In this document: positions 35,584 through 44,528 of the stretch, one piece after another | How positions within the stretch are numbered: position 1 is the first letter of the stretch | How the letters are laid out: every line of letters begins with the position of its first letter | DNA from: Aminobacter ciceronei | GTDB taxonomy: Bacteria > Pseudomonadota > Alphaproteobacteria > Rhizobiales > Rhizobiaceae | Direction: 5' to 3' | Assembly (NCBI RefSeq): GCF_014138625.1 | Contig: NZ_JACJHY010000019.1 | Location: 1-64,000, forward strand | DNA: 64,000 bases | The notes under the pieces: model-generated | The model's input: the letters and a program-made list of their open reading frames with translations, nothing else | Databases searched by the model: none | Told to the model about the DNA's origin: nothing | Program-made: the position numbers and the translations under genes

Positions 35584-37274
35584 TTCGTCGCCGTGCCCCG
35601 GTGATTGTATTCCGATGCCGCTCGCTCTGCGCTGATGTAGCCCGAGCGGATGTCCTCGGCGATCGCGTCCCTGCTTCTCATGGCTGGATCGCCCCAGCCG
35701 CCGCCACCGCCGGTAGCGATGCGCAACAGGTCGCCCTTGACGACGCGGCGGTGGGACAGGCGGCCATAGGTGACGGTGTTCGCTGTCTCCTGGTCGACGA
35801 CATCGAGCCGGTTGAGACTGCCGGAACCGCCGCCGTCCATGCCCCAGGGCGGCGTCCGCGAGCGGCCGAAGCCGCTGTGGATATCGGCCTCTCCGGACAG
35901 AATCTCGTATTCACGCACGACCCCGAAGCCACCGCGCCACTGACCTGCGCCGGCCCCGCCTTCGACATTGAGCGCATAGCGGCGGACGTGGAGCGGAAAC
36001 TTGGCTTCGATCAACTCCACCGAGTAGTTGTAGGTATCGCCGTCGGTCAGGGCGATGACCGCGCTGGCGCCGTCGCGACCGGGCGCGCCGCCCCAACCGC
36101 CATGCTGTGGCTCGATGTGGATGAATTCTTCGCCGTCGGCGGTCCGGCCATTGATGTAGGTGACGCAGAGGCTGGAGTAAGAGCCGGCCGAGAAACGTTC
36201 AGGCATCAGCGGTGCGAGCGCCTTCCACACGAGTTCGGAGGCATGGACCGAGCCTTCGTAGTACCAACCTGTCGGCGAGGGCTTCTGCGCCGTGAACACC
36301 GTTCCGTCGGGAGCGATCACCGAGAGTGGCCGGAACCATCCTTCGTTGGACGGCTCCTGCGGTGCCACCAGCGCCTTGAAGATGGTCTTCACGGCCGAAC
36401 TGAGCGCTCCGCGCGCGCAGTTGATCGGCCCTGCCGCGGCAGGCGGGCAGCCGGTGAAATCCACTTCCATGCGGCCACCCGCGATCCGGATGGCGACCTT
36501 CACCTCGATGGGATCGGTGGAAATACCATCGCCGTCGATGATGTCGGTCGCCTCGTAGGTGCCATCCGGCAGTGCCGTAATGACGTCTTGGCTGCGCCGC
36601 TCGCTGACGTCGAGGAGGTGATCAAATGCGTCCTGAACGGTAGCCGCACCGTATTTCTCGACCATCTCCAGGATGCGGCGCTCGGCGATGCGCACCGTGG
36701 CAAGCTGCGCATTGAGGTCGCCCAGCGCGACTTCCGGCAGACGGACATTCTCGCTGATGATGCGGACCATGTCGGGCAACAGCTTGTCGTCGCGCGCAAT
36801 ACGCACGCAAGGCAGGCGAAGGCCTTCCTGGAACACCGAACTGGCGTCCGGAGGCAGGCTGCCGGGCACCGCGCCGCCGACGTCCAGCCAGTGAGCGACA
36901 TTGATGGCAAATGCGATGATGCGGCCTTCGGCAAAGATCGGGCGCATGATGGCCAGATCGCAGGAATGTGTGCCTCCGGCATAGGGATCGTTTGTGACCA
37001 GGACGTCGCCCGGCGCCATGTCGTCGGCGAACCTCTCGACCAGGCTGCGGACTTGGGTGGCGAATGTGCCCGTGAACAGTGTGATGCCGTTGGTCTGGGC
37101 AATCAGGTCGCAGTCGCGGGTGCAGATGCCGCAGGCGAAGTCTAGAACCTCATAGATGACGGGACTCATGCTGGTCCGCGCCATCACGATGCCCATCTCG
37201 TCGACCATCGACAGTAGCTTGCCCTGGATGATCTCCTGGGTCACGGGATCGACGGCTCGCACTTGCTGCTCCAT
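35580..37274 (-). CDS. hyuB: Hydantoinase/oxoprolinase subunit B
   Basis: A 564-residue protein covering one Hydantoinase_B domain. Motifs: DPVTQEIIQGKLLSMVDEMG, VTNDPYAGGTHSCDLAIMRP, DFTGCPPAAAGPINCARG and the glycine-rich end ATGGGGGWGDPAMR. It lies upstream of hyuA with a 4-nt overlap. The gene for a MalT-like LuxR activator ends 124 nt upstream on the same strand and is the likely regulator. Confidence 0.9.
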   Translation of the reverse strand: MEQQVRAVDPVTQEIIQGKLLSMVDEMGIVMARTSMSPVIYEVLDFACGICTRDCDLIAQTNGITLFTGTFATQVRSLVERFADDMAPGDVLVTNDPYAGGTHSCDLAIMRPIFAEGRIIAFAINVAHWLDVGGAVPGSLPPDASSVFQEGLRLPCVRIARDDKLLPDMVRIISENVRLPEVALGDLNAQLATVRIAERRILEMVEKYGAATVQDAFDHLLDVSERRSQDVITALPDGTYEATDIIDGDGISTDPIEVKVAIRIAGGRMEVDFTGCPPAAAGPINCARGALSSAVKTIFKALVAPQEPSNEGWFRPLSVIAPDGTVFTAQKPSPTGWYYEGSVHASELVWKALAPLMPERFSAGSYSSLCVTYINGRTADGEEFIHIEPQHGGWGGAPGRDGASAVIALTDGDTYNYSVELIEAKFPLHVRRYALNVEGGAGAGQWRGGFGVVREYEILSGEADIHSGFGRSRTPPWGMDGGGSGSLNRLDVVDQETANTVTYGRLSHRRVVKGDLLRIATGGGGGWGDPAMRSRDAIAEDIRSGYISAERAASEYNHRGTATK

Positions 37275-37358
37275 TCCGCACCTTTATGACTGCAGCGCCT
37301 ATCTGCTGCCCATGCGGAAAGGTTGCATCGTGGAAGAAGCTTGCCTACCCGACCAATC

Positions 37359-37387
37359 GGGTGGGCTGCCTGGTAAAGGCCCCACCC
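37359..37387 (-). terminator. Possible hairpin between the LuxR gene and hyuB
   Basis: GGGTGGG (37359-37365) pairs with CCCACCC (37381-37387), and inner GCC/GGC also pair. No T-run is seen, so its effect is uncertain. Confidence 0.35.
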
Positions 37388-37397
37388 AAAATGACGG

Positions 37398-40118
37398 TTA
37401 GGCTAATAGTCCTAGCTCGCGCGCGACAGAAATGGCTGAGGTGCGCGAATGGACATTGAGCTTGGAGAAGACATTTCGGACGTGAAACTTCACCGTGTTT
37501 TCGCTGACGTCCATGTGCCGGGCTATCTCCTTGTTGGAGAAGCCGCCGCATATCAATGATACGACCTTTAGTTCTTGCTGGGTCAGCGTATGCGGTGCGC
37601 TTGCGGAATCGGGCGCCGTTTCGGATGTGCCTTGTCCGGGAGCGGACGCATCTGCCGGTGCAAATATCTGGCCGACGCGCCGGGCGATCAGGCTGTCAGG
37701 GCCGGCCTCCTGCGCGCGGCGCCGCAGCAAGGCGAGCATTTCGGGACCCTCTTCGAAAAAGGCCGCGCGGTAGGTTGCGCTGGGCAGCGTCAGCAGGATT
37801 TCGTCAAGCACCGAAGCTGCTCGCTCTGCCTTGCCGGCCTTCATGCCGGCCAGCACCGCCAGCAGGCGCATCCGGAGCATTCGAGGCACGCTGAAGGGAC
37901 GCTCCTGCGCCACCTCCAGGCGTTGCAGCATGTCAAGCGCGCGTTCTGTCTGTCCTTCCTGTATCCAGACGCGAACCCACAGCGTTGCCGGCACTTCGCC
38001 GCGCAGCCGGAATGAAAGCCGGTTGCGCTCGACGTCGAACGCCGATTCCGGGCTGAGATCGAAACGGTCGGCAAAACGCTTGGCGCCCTGAATGTCGCCG
38101 AAATGGATGATCGCACGCATTTGCTCGCGTGCGACCAGCCTTTGCAGGCGAGGAAAACCACGGCGCTGTGCGGTGCGCCTTGCCTGTTCCAGCACGGCGT
38201 CGACGCCGTCGAAATCGTTGCGGACCGTCCGTGCGCGAATGCGGGACAGATAGGCTGCTGCCAGGAGGTCGAACCAGCAGTCGTTCTTTTCCAGATGTGG
38301 CAACGACCATTCCAGGATGCGCTCGGCGCCATCATGCAGGCCACGCTCCGACAGGGTCTCGGCCAGCAGGACCTGGGCGATCGCGTCGAGGTCGCAACCC
38401 TTGCCGATGGCGTTTTGCGCGTCGCTGGCCAGGCGCTCGTAGGCCGCACTCGCGCCTTCCATGTCGCCGCGAAAGAACTGTGCCTGCCCCACATGGGCGT
38501 AGAGGTGCATCGCTCCAAAATGCGCTCCCGCCTGGGTAAAGGACTGGATCGCCAGGTTGCCGTGGCGCTCGGCACGCTCGAATTCGCTGCGTTCCAGGTA
38601 TTGGAAGCACAGCAGGTTATAGGTCAGCGCACGCTGTACCGGTTCCGTCAGCTCGAGCAGCGTCAGGTCGCGCTCGAGTAGTGACAGGTCGAGGGCTTCG
38701 ATGCGGTCGTCCCGGTACAGCGCCATGAGTGCGCCGATCAGGCGAATTTCGTTGACAAGGACATTGTCGGTGCGGTCGATTTTCCGACTGACAAGCTCAA
38801 AATAATGAGTTGCCAGCGTCAGGTTGCCGCCTTTGGCGGCCGCGACGGCCAGCCCGAGAAAGCTGCGTGGGAACTTGGCGGCTTCCGGCTCCGGCAACAC
38901 CGCTGCCAGTGCGTGAAACTGCTGCAGCAACCCGCGGGCGCCGGCATAGACCTGCCGCCACCCCCCGGCATTTTCGGAAAGTTCCCCGGCAAGGCCGAAG
39001 TCTTCGGCATGCAAGGCGTGGCGAATGGCATTGGCCCAGTCACGGCGAGCCGCATACCAGTGTGCGGCAGTGCGCCTGATCTGGTTGATATCGAGCCCAC
39101 GCAAGAGGGCTTCATGCATCAGGTATTCCTGGAATACCTGATGCAGCTTGAACTGCTTGTGTCCATCGTCCAACGCCTCGATCGGCAGGCCGCCGACGGC
39201 GATGTCGGAGGTCAGTTCGGCGGCGGCCGATGGACTGACAACTGCGCTCGCCAACTCGGCACTGAAATAGGGCAGGGCAGCGACGCGGACTAGCGCCGAT
39301 TGCATGGCGACCGAGAGCGAAGAAAAAACCTGTTCGGACAGATAGCGCGCCATGTCGAGCTGAGTGCCGCTGAATTCCAGCAGGTCGCTATCGGTCACGG
39401 CTCCGTCGCGCAAAAGCACGCGAGCCAGCTGCAGTGCCACGGCCCAGCCCTCTGTCTTGTGGACCAGTGCCTCGACCTGCGCTTTGTCGAGCTTGACCCC
39501 GGCCATGGCCAGCAGGTTTTGGGCCTCTCCGGCCGAGAAACGCAGGTCGGCGGCCTTCAGATAGGTGAGTTGACCATTCAGCTGCATGGCCGAAATCGCC
39601 AGTCTCGGCTCCGATCTCGAGATGATCAGCAGTCTGAGGTTTCGCGCCTGTGGCGAAAACAGCAGCCGCGCCAGCGTCGCATCGTTTTCCTCGCTCTGGG
39701 CGAAATGATAGTCGTCGAGGAACAGGTAGAGCGGACGGCGCAGTCGTTGCAGCTGGGTCAGGATGACCCCCAGAACATGCTGCTGCGACAGGCTGGAATA
39801 ATCCTGAGCAGCCGCTGGGAAAATGTGGGCCGCAGTAAGAACACCGAGCAGTCCGAGCAGGAAATGGGTGCCGTCGCGATCGTCGCCATCGAGCGCTGCC
39901 CAGGCCGCCTGATGGCCTTGTTTGCGTAGATCCTTGTAGCGCTGGTTCATCAGGGAGGACTTGCCGAAACCGGCCGGCGCAACGACCAGTGTAAGGCGCC
40001 GGTCACCGGCATCGTCTAGCAGCCGCAGCGCGCGAACGCGCCTGACCTGCGCCATGCGCGCATCGGCGCCGCCTTCAGAGAAGTGTTCGGGCGACAACGC
40101 CACCATTCCTGCCAGCAC
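37398..40118 (-). CDS. Large ATP-binding LuxR-family activator (MalT/LAL type)
   Basis: A 906-residue regulator. The N-terminal STAND-type NTPase has Walker A VVAPAGFGKSSLM (about residues 44-56) and Walker B-like YLFLDDYHFA. A long TPR-like helical middle runs from about residue 400 to 800 (many ERAERHGNLAIQ, GDMEGASAAYERLA-type helices). The C-terminal LuxR HTH spans about 838-902 (LTQQELKVVSLICGGFSNKE; DVSENTVKFHVRNVFSKLNV). GTG 40118 or ATG 40106 could be the start; neither has a clear ribosome site. Such proteins are ligand- and ATP-dependent activators. It probably activates hyuB-hyuA-ABC just downstream. Confidence 0.9.
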   Translation of the reverse strand: MLAGMVALSPEHFSEGGADARMAQVRRVRALRLLDDAGDRRLTLVVAPAGFGKSSLMNQRYKDLRKQGHQAAWAALDGDDRDGTHFLLGLLGVLTAAHIFPAAAQDYSSLSQQHVLGVILTQLQRLRRPLYLFLDDYHFAQSEENDATLARLLFSPQARNLRLLIISRSEPRLAISAMQLNGQLTYLKAADLRFSAGEAQNLLAMAGVKLDKAQVEALVHKTEGWAVALQLARVLLRDGAVTDSDLLEFSGTQLDMARYLSEQVFSSLSVAMQSALVRVAALPYFSAELASAVVSPSAAAELTSDIAVGGLPIEALDDGHKQFKLHQVFQEYLMHEALLRGLDINQIRRTAAHWYAARRDWANAIRHALHAEDFGLAGELSENAGGWRQVYAGARGLLQQFHALAAVLPEPEAAKFPRSFLGLAVAAAKGGNLTLATHYFELVSRKIDRTDNVLVNEIRLIGALMALYRDDRIEALDLSLLERDLTLLELTEPVQRALTYNLLCFQYLERSEFERAERHGNLAIQSFTQAGAHFGAMHLYAHVGQAQFFRGDMEGASAAYERLASDAQNAIGKGCDLDAIAQVLLAETLSERGLHDGAERILEWSLPHLEKNDCWFDLLAAAYLSRIRARTVRNDFDGVDAVLEQARRTAQRRGFPRLQRLVAREQMRAIIHFGDIQGAKRFADRFDLSPESAFDVERNRLSFRLRGEVPATLWVRVWIQEGQTERALDMLQRLEVAQERPFSVPRMLRMRLLAVLAGMKAGKAERAASVLDEILLTLPSATYRAAFFEEGPEMLALLRRRAQEAGPDSLIARRVGQIFAPADASAPGQGTSETAPDSASAPHTLTQQELKVVSLICGGFSNKEIARHMDVSENTVKFHVRNVFSKLNVHSRTSAISVARELGLLA

Positions 40119-40419
40119 CCAGCATCAACCAACGTTGCCGTTATGATGCGTAGCGGCAAGAATGTACACCTTATGGCGTCAAAGCCGTGAGGTGCTGATT
40201 GGCGATGGCGGCGTTGACAAAGCCTCTAGAGGGCAAAGCTCGTTGGCGCTGACAAGTCCGCAAGAAGGCTGCGTCAGCGCCAGCGTTCGCGACAGATGTC
40301 GGCGGCGGGGGCTGGCAATCAGTCCGGGCACCTGATCGGGCCTTCGTAGACCGGCAAAACGGCGAACATCCATCCTTGCATGCGGCCGCCGGTGGCTGCA
40401 CCGGCGGCCGCATTTCAGG
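40119..40419. other. 301-bp gap between the LuxR gene and phnY
   Basis: No gene is seen. It must contain the LuxR gene promoter. At its right end is a perfect 14-bp hairpin TGCGGCCGCCGGTG (40381-40394)/CACCGGCGGCCGCA (40399-40412) with loop GCTG, 8 nt beyond the phnY stop. It has no T-run on the minus strand and may mark the phnY mRNA end. Confidence 0.5.
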
Positions 40420-41874
40420 CTACCACGGCAAAGAGAAGGTCTTGACGTTGGTGAAGCTCTTCATCGCTTCGATGACGCCTTCCTTGTAGCCATTGCCCGA
40501 GTCCTTGATCCCGCCAAAGGGCGACATCTCGATGCGATATCCCGGGACCTCCCAGATATTCACCGTGCCGACCTGCAGGCCGGCGATGTATTTCTGCATG
40601 CGGCGGAAGTCGTTGGTGCAGACACCCGACGACAGGCCGAAGGCGGTGGAGTTGGACAGTGCGATCAACGCGTCGTCATTGTCGGGCGCGCGCACGATCG
40701 GGATGATCGGCCCGAAGGTCTCTTCCATGACCAGTTCCGACCTGTGCGGCACGCGGTCGACGACGATGGGCGGCAACAGCGCGCCCTTGCGGCCGGGGTC
40801 GTAGAGCACTTCAGCGCCCTGTTCGGCGGCCATGTAGACCCGGCTTTCGAAGAGTGCGGCGGCCTTCTCGTGCACCACGGTGCCGAGATCGGTCGAGCGG
40901 TCCATCGGATCGCCGAACCTGATCTTCTTCGCCCGCTCGAGCACCATCGGCACGAAGCGGTCGGCGACGCTTTCCTGGCACAGGATGCGCTTCACCGCCG
41001 TGCAGCGCTGGCCCGAGTTCTTGGTGGCACCTGCCACGGCGAGATCGGCCGCCTTGGCGAGATCGTCGTCCGACAGGTCGTTGAGGATGATCAGCGGGTC
41101 GTTGCCGCCGAGTTCCAGCACCTGGCGCTTGTAGCCGGCGGTGCGGGAGATCAGCTTGCCGACGGGCACGCCGCCGGTGAAGGTGATCAGCTCAATGTTG
41201 TCATTGGTGATCATCTCGGCGCCGATGTCGGCGGGCATGCCGGTCACGACAGACAGCATCTCAGGCGGCAGGCCGGCCTCGTAGAGGATGTCGGCGAGGA
41301 TCAGCGCCGTCATCGGCGTGAGTTCCGTCGGCTTGACGACGACGCAGTTGTTGGTGGCGATTGCCGGTGCCACCTTGTGTGCCACCATGTTGAGCGGGTG
41401 GTTGAAGGGGGTGATCGCCGAGATCGCCCGCAGCGGCTCGCGGGTGGTGAAGATTTTCCGCGCTTTTCCATGTGGCGTCAGATCACAGGAAAAGATCTGG
41501 CCGTCATCCTGGATGCACATCTGCGCCGACAGCGTGAACACGTCATAGGCGCGGCCGACCTCATAGAGGGAGTCGGCCTTGGAGATGCCGAGCTCCAGCG
41601 TGATGATGTCGGAGATCTCTTCCTTGCGCGCGGCAAGCGCTTCGGCCGTGCGGAACAGGATCTGCTGACGCTCGTAGCGCGTCAGCTTCGGCTTGTAGTT
41701 GGCCGCGATTTCGAAGGCCTGGCGGGCGTGCTCGGCACGGCCCGCGGGTACCGTGCCGATGACGGCATCGGTGTAGGGATAGTGGACGTTGACGACGCCG
41801 TCGGCATCGACCTTGCGTCCGGCGATGCGCATCGGCTCGTGGCGCACCTTGAACGTCGTTTCAGCCTTGACCAT
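40420..41874 (-). CDS. phnY: Phosphonoacetaldehyde dehydrogenase
   Basis: Oxidises phosphonoacetaldehyde to phosphonoacetate with NAD+. ATG 41874 ([20 protein letters not shown]) follows GGGAGGA and gives 484 residues, about the size of the characterised Sinorhizobium meliloti PhnY. Catalytic Cys291 is in [10 protein letters not shown] and general-base Glu254 in [29 protein letters not shown] and FTGGVPVGK are standard aldehyde dehydrogenase motifs. Third gene of phnW-phnA-phnY. Its 3' end is duplicated 11.36 kb away (29065-29288). Confidence 0.95.
   Translation of the reverse strand: MVKAETTFKVRHEPMRIAGRKVDADGVVNVHYPYTDAVIGTVPAGRAEHARQAFEIAANYKPKLTRYERQQILFRTAEALAARKEEISDIITLELGISKADSLYEVGRAYDVFTLSAQMCIQDDGQIFSCDLTPHGKARKIFTTREPLRAISAITPFNHPLNMVAHKVAPAIATNNCVVVKPTELTPMTALILADILYEAGLPPEMLSVVTGMPADIGAEMITNDNIELITFTGGVPVGKLISRTAGYKRQVLELGGNDPLIILNDLSDDDLAKAADLAVAGATKNSGQRCTAVKRILCQESVADRFVPMVLERAKKIRFGDPMDRSTDLGTVVHEKAAALFESRVYMAAEQGAEVLYDPGRKGALLPPIVVDRVPHRSELVMEETFGPIIPIVRAPDNDDALIALSNSTAFGLSSGVCTNDFRRMQKYIAGLQVGTVNIWEVPGYRIEMSPFGGIKDSGNGYKEGVIEAMKSFTNVKTFSLPW
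40427..40650 (-). repeat. Right copy of the direct repeat flanking the hyu/ABC block
   Basis: The 3' end of intact phnY, nearly identical to 29065-29288 in the same orientation. Confidence 0.85.
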
Positions 41875-41887
41875 GGTTGGTCCTCCC

Positions 41888-43144
41888 TCAGGCCTGTGCT
41901 GCGGCAAGCGCGGCATAATAGAACGCATCGAAGTTGCGCAGAACCGGCTCGTTGGGCAGCGTCTCAAGCTTGCGGTTGACGATGAACGGCACTGCCTGCT
42001 CGGTCAGGCCGCCATGCGATCGCAGCGGCTCGTTGAGGGCTGCGAGGTCGTGGCGGTGTTCGCTGGTGCCGATGGTCTTGTTTTCGGTGGACACCAGAAC
42101 GATGTCGCCGATGCGGTCGGAGGGCAGTTCGAAGCGTTCGCAGGCCGTGGCGTTGTCGATGACGACGTCGATGCCCTCGATGGCGGCGAGGCGCTTCATG
42201 ATGCCGGCCTGGTCTGCACCCTCGGGCAGGTAGGCGGTGGCAAACGAGCCGAGCGCGCCGTGATGGACGACATAAGGATCGGTGATCGGCAGGATGACGC
42301 GCGCTGCGTCCTTGCCGAGCCACTCGTCGAGCAGGTCCTGGACATAGACCACGTCAGGGGTGCCGTCGGCCTTGTGCTTGGGCTTCATGCCGTGATCGGC
42401 GGTGATGACGATGGCAGCACCGAGCGCGTCGAGTTCGCCGAGATACTTGTCGAACATCTCGTAGAAGGCGTTGGCCTGTGGCACGCCGGGTGCATATTTG
42501 TGCTGCACATAGTCGGTCGTTGTCAGGTACATCACGTCAGGCTTGAATTCCTTCAGCAGCTTGACGCCGGCGGCAAAGACGAACTCCGACAGTTCGGCCG
42601 AATAGACCTCAGGCACCGGCTTGCCGAGCCAGGCCGACGCATTGTCGATGCCGTGTTCGGCCTTTGTCGAGACATCGGACTTCTCAGACGAGAAGCAGAT
42701 GGCGCGGCCGTCGTCGAACTTCAGGCCGCTGCCGAGAAGCGCCCGCAGCTTGTCCTTGGCGGTGACCACGGCGACGCGGGCGCCGGCATCGTAGAAGGCC
42801 TGGAAGACGGTCGGCGCGCGCAGGAAGCGCGGGTCGTTCATCATCACTTCCTTGCCGGTCTCGCGCTCGTAGAGATAGTTGCCGCAGATGCCGTGGACTG
42901 CAGGCGGTCGGCCGGTCGCAATCGACAGATTGTTGGGGTTGGTGAAGCTCGGAATGACGCTGTGGGCGGTACGCTCGGTGCCGTTGGCGCGGATCTTCAC
43001 CAGGTTCGGCATCAGGCCCGCCTTGATCGCTTCGTCGAGATAGGCCGGCTCGCAGCCGTCGAGGCAGATGGCAATCGCCGGCACGCGCGGCCGCTCATAG
43101 GTGCGGCCGTTGGCGCTGACGTTGATCGTGGTCATCTTGTTCAT
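41888..43144 (-). CDS. phnA: Phosphonoacetate hydrolase
   Basis: Splits phosphonoacetate to acetate and phosphate; alkaline phosphatase superfamily with two Zn ions. It has 418 residues. Residue numbers agree with those known for the S. meliloti enzyme: Asp29 (CLDGCEP), nucleophile Thr68 (IPSFTNPNN), Asn89 (GICGNYL), Asp211 and His215 (TTDYVQHKY), Asp250 and His251 (ITADHGMK), His377 (RSHGGLTEQ). ATG 43144 lies 30 nt after phnW and the gene ends 13 nt before phnY. The neighbours supply its substrate. Confidence 0.96.
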   Translation of the reverse strand: MNKMTTINVSANGRTYERPRVPAIAICLDGCEPAYLDEAIKAGLMPNLVKIRANGTERTAHSVIPSFTNPNNLSIATGRPPAVHGICGNYLYERETGKEVMMNDPRFLRAPTVFQAFYDAGARVAVVTAKDKLRALLGSGLKFDDGRAICFSSEKSDVSTKAEHGIDNASAWLGKPVPEVYSAELSEFVFAAGVKLLKEFKPDVMYLTTTDYVQHKYAPGVPQANAFYEMFDKYLGELDALGAAIVITADHGMKPKHKADGTPDVVYVQDLLDEWLGKDAARVILPITDPYVVHHGALGSFATAYLPEGADQAGIMKRLAAIEGIDVVIDNATACERFELPSDRIGDIVLVSTENKTIGTSEHRHDLAALNEPLRSHGGLTEQAVPFIVNRKLETLPNEPVLRNFDAFYYAALAAAQA

Positions 43145-43174
43145 TGGGAGGGGTCCTTTGTGATCTTCTTGTTG

Positions 43175-44395
43175 TCAGGCGGCGAGCTTGGCGCGCTCGG
43201 CGATGGCGGCTGCGGGGGGAGCAGCGGTGTCGACGCCCATCTGACGCAGGGACTGGCCGGCGGCCTCGACGACCTTGCGCATGACATGCTCGTCCATCCG
43301 CCCGATGCAGCCGACGCGGAAGCTGTCCACCACGGTCAGCTTGCCCGGATAGATGATGAAGCCCTTTTCCTTCATCAGCTCGTAGAAGCGGTCGAAGGCA
43401 AAGTCCGGATGGGCGGGGCAGAAGAAGGTGACGATGATCGGCGAGAGCCAGCGGTCCTTGAGCAGCGTCTCGAAGCCGAGCTCGCGCATGCCAGCCACCA
43501 TGACGTCGCGATTCCTGGTGTAGCGGGCGCCGCGGCCGGCGACGCCGCCTTCGGCCTCGTGTTGGCGCAGCGCCTCGAGGAAGGCAGCAACCACATGCGT
43601 CGGCGGAGTGTAGCGCCACTGGCCGGTCTTGTTCATGTGCGCCCACTGGGCATGCACGTCGAGGCTGAGCGAGTGGCTGCGGCCCTTTGCGGCTTCGAGT
43701 TCACTCTTGCGGGCGATGATGAAGCCGAAGCCGGGTACGCCCTCGATGCATTTGTTGGCGGAAGACACCATGGCCTCGTAGCGCACGTCGCCGACTTCGA
43801 GCGGGATGGCACCAAAGGCGCTCATCGAGTCGACCAGGAACTTGCGGCCCTTGGCGTAGACGGTTTCGGAGATCTCGGCGACCGGGTTGAGGATGCCGGA
43901 GCTGGTCTCGCAGTGGACCAGGATGACGTGGGTGATGGCAGGGTCGGCGTCGAGGGCTGCAGCCACCTCATCACCGCGCGGCGGCATGTAGTCGCCCTTG
44001 TCGATGGCGACGTGGTCGCGGCCGAGATAGCCGAGGGTCTGGACGATGCGCTGGCCGTAGGCGCCATTGACCAGCACCAGCGCCTTGCCGTCACGCGGCA
44101 CGAACGAGCCGAGCATCGCCTCGACGGCGAAGCTGCCCGAGCCTTGCATCGGTACGCAGTCGAATTCGTTGTTGGTATCGCCGAGCATGGCGAGCAGCCG
44201 CTGACGCATCTCTGATGTCATCGCCCGGAAGTCGCCGTCCCATGAACCCCAGTCGCGCAGCATCGCTTGCTTGACGGCATAGGAGGTGGTCAACGGCCCG
44301 GGGGTGAGCAAATAGGGCTCACCCAATGCCGGAGCAGGGAGGGGGGCCGGAGCAGGGAAGGGGGCCTGAGCCGCAAGCTTATGTTCGGACAGCAT
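43175..44395 (-). CDS. phnW: 2-Aminoethylphosphonate:pyruvate transaminase
   Basis: Transfers the amino group of AEP to pyruvate, giving phosphonoacetaldehyde and alanine; PLP enzyme. ATG 44395 has GAGGAG upstream; 406 residues. Family motifs: YLLTPGPLTTSYAVKQAMLR, MQGSGSFAVEAMLGS, VDSMSAFGAIPLEVGDV and PLP Lys215 in VSSANKCIEGVPGFGF. The N-terminal about 20 residues (APFPAPAPLPAPALGE) are an unusual Pro/Ala-rich lead. First gene of the AEP operon; expression is probably controlled by the LysR gene 2 kb away. Confidence 0.94.
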   Translation of the reverse strand: MLSEHKLAAQAPFPAPAPLPAPALGEPYLLTPGPLTTSYAVKQAMLRDWGSWDGDFRAMTSEMRQRLLAMLGDTNNEFDCVPMQGSGSFAVEAMLGSFVPRDGKALVLVNGAYGQRIVQTLGYLGRDHVAIDKGDYMPPRGDEVAAALDADPAITHVILVHCETSSGILNPVAEISETVYAKGRKFLVDSMSAFGAIPLEVGDVRYEAMVSSANKCIEGVPGFGFIIARKSELEAAKGRSHSLSLDVHAQWAHMNKTGQWRYTPPTHVVAAFLEALRQHEAEGGVAGRGARYTRNRDVMVAGMRELGFETLLKDRWLSPIIVTFFCPAHPDFAFDRFYELMKEKGFIIYPGKLTVVDSFRVGCIGRMDEHVMRKVVEAAGQSLRQMGVDTAAPPAAAIAERAKLAA

Positions 44396-44528
44396 TTTCG
44401 TCTCCTCGCCGTCATCCTGAGATTGCCTATGGCTCACCTTGGAATCCCCTGATCCATATGTACAATCGTTATTTCGTATCCAATGATAAGTCTGGGTGAT
44501 GATGTTTGGATGACACGGGCAAATTCGC

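Noticed and set aside
35601-37145. 514-codon + strand frame opposite hyuB
   Set aside because: Antisense shadow of a clear Hydantoinase_B protein.
41789-44215. 808-codon + strand open frame across phnY, phnA and phnW
   Set aside because: It lies opposite three well-supported enzymes with conserved catalytic residues; its product is low-complexity, typical of antisense frames in high-GC DNA.
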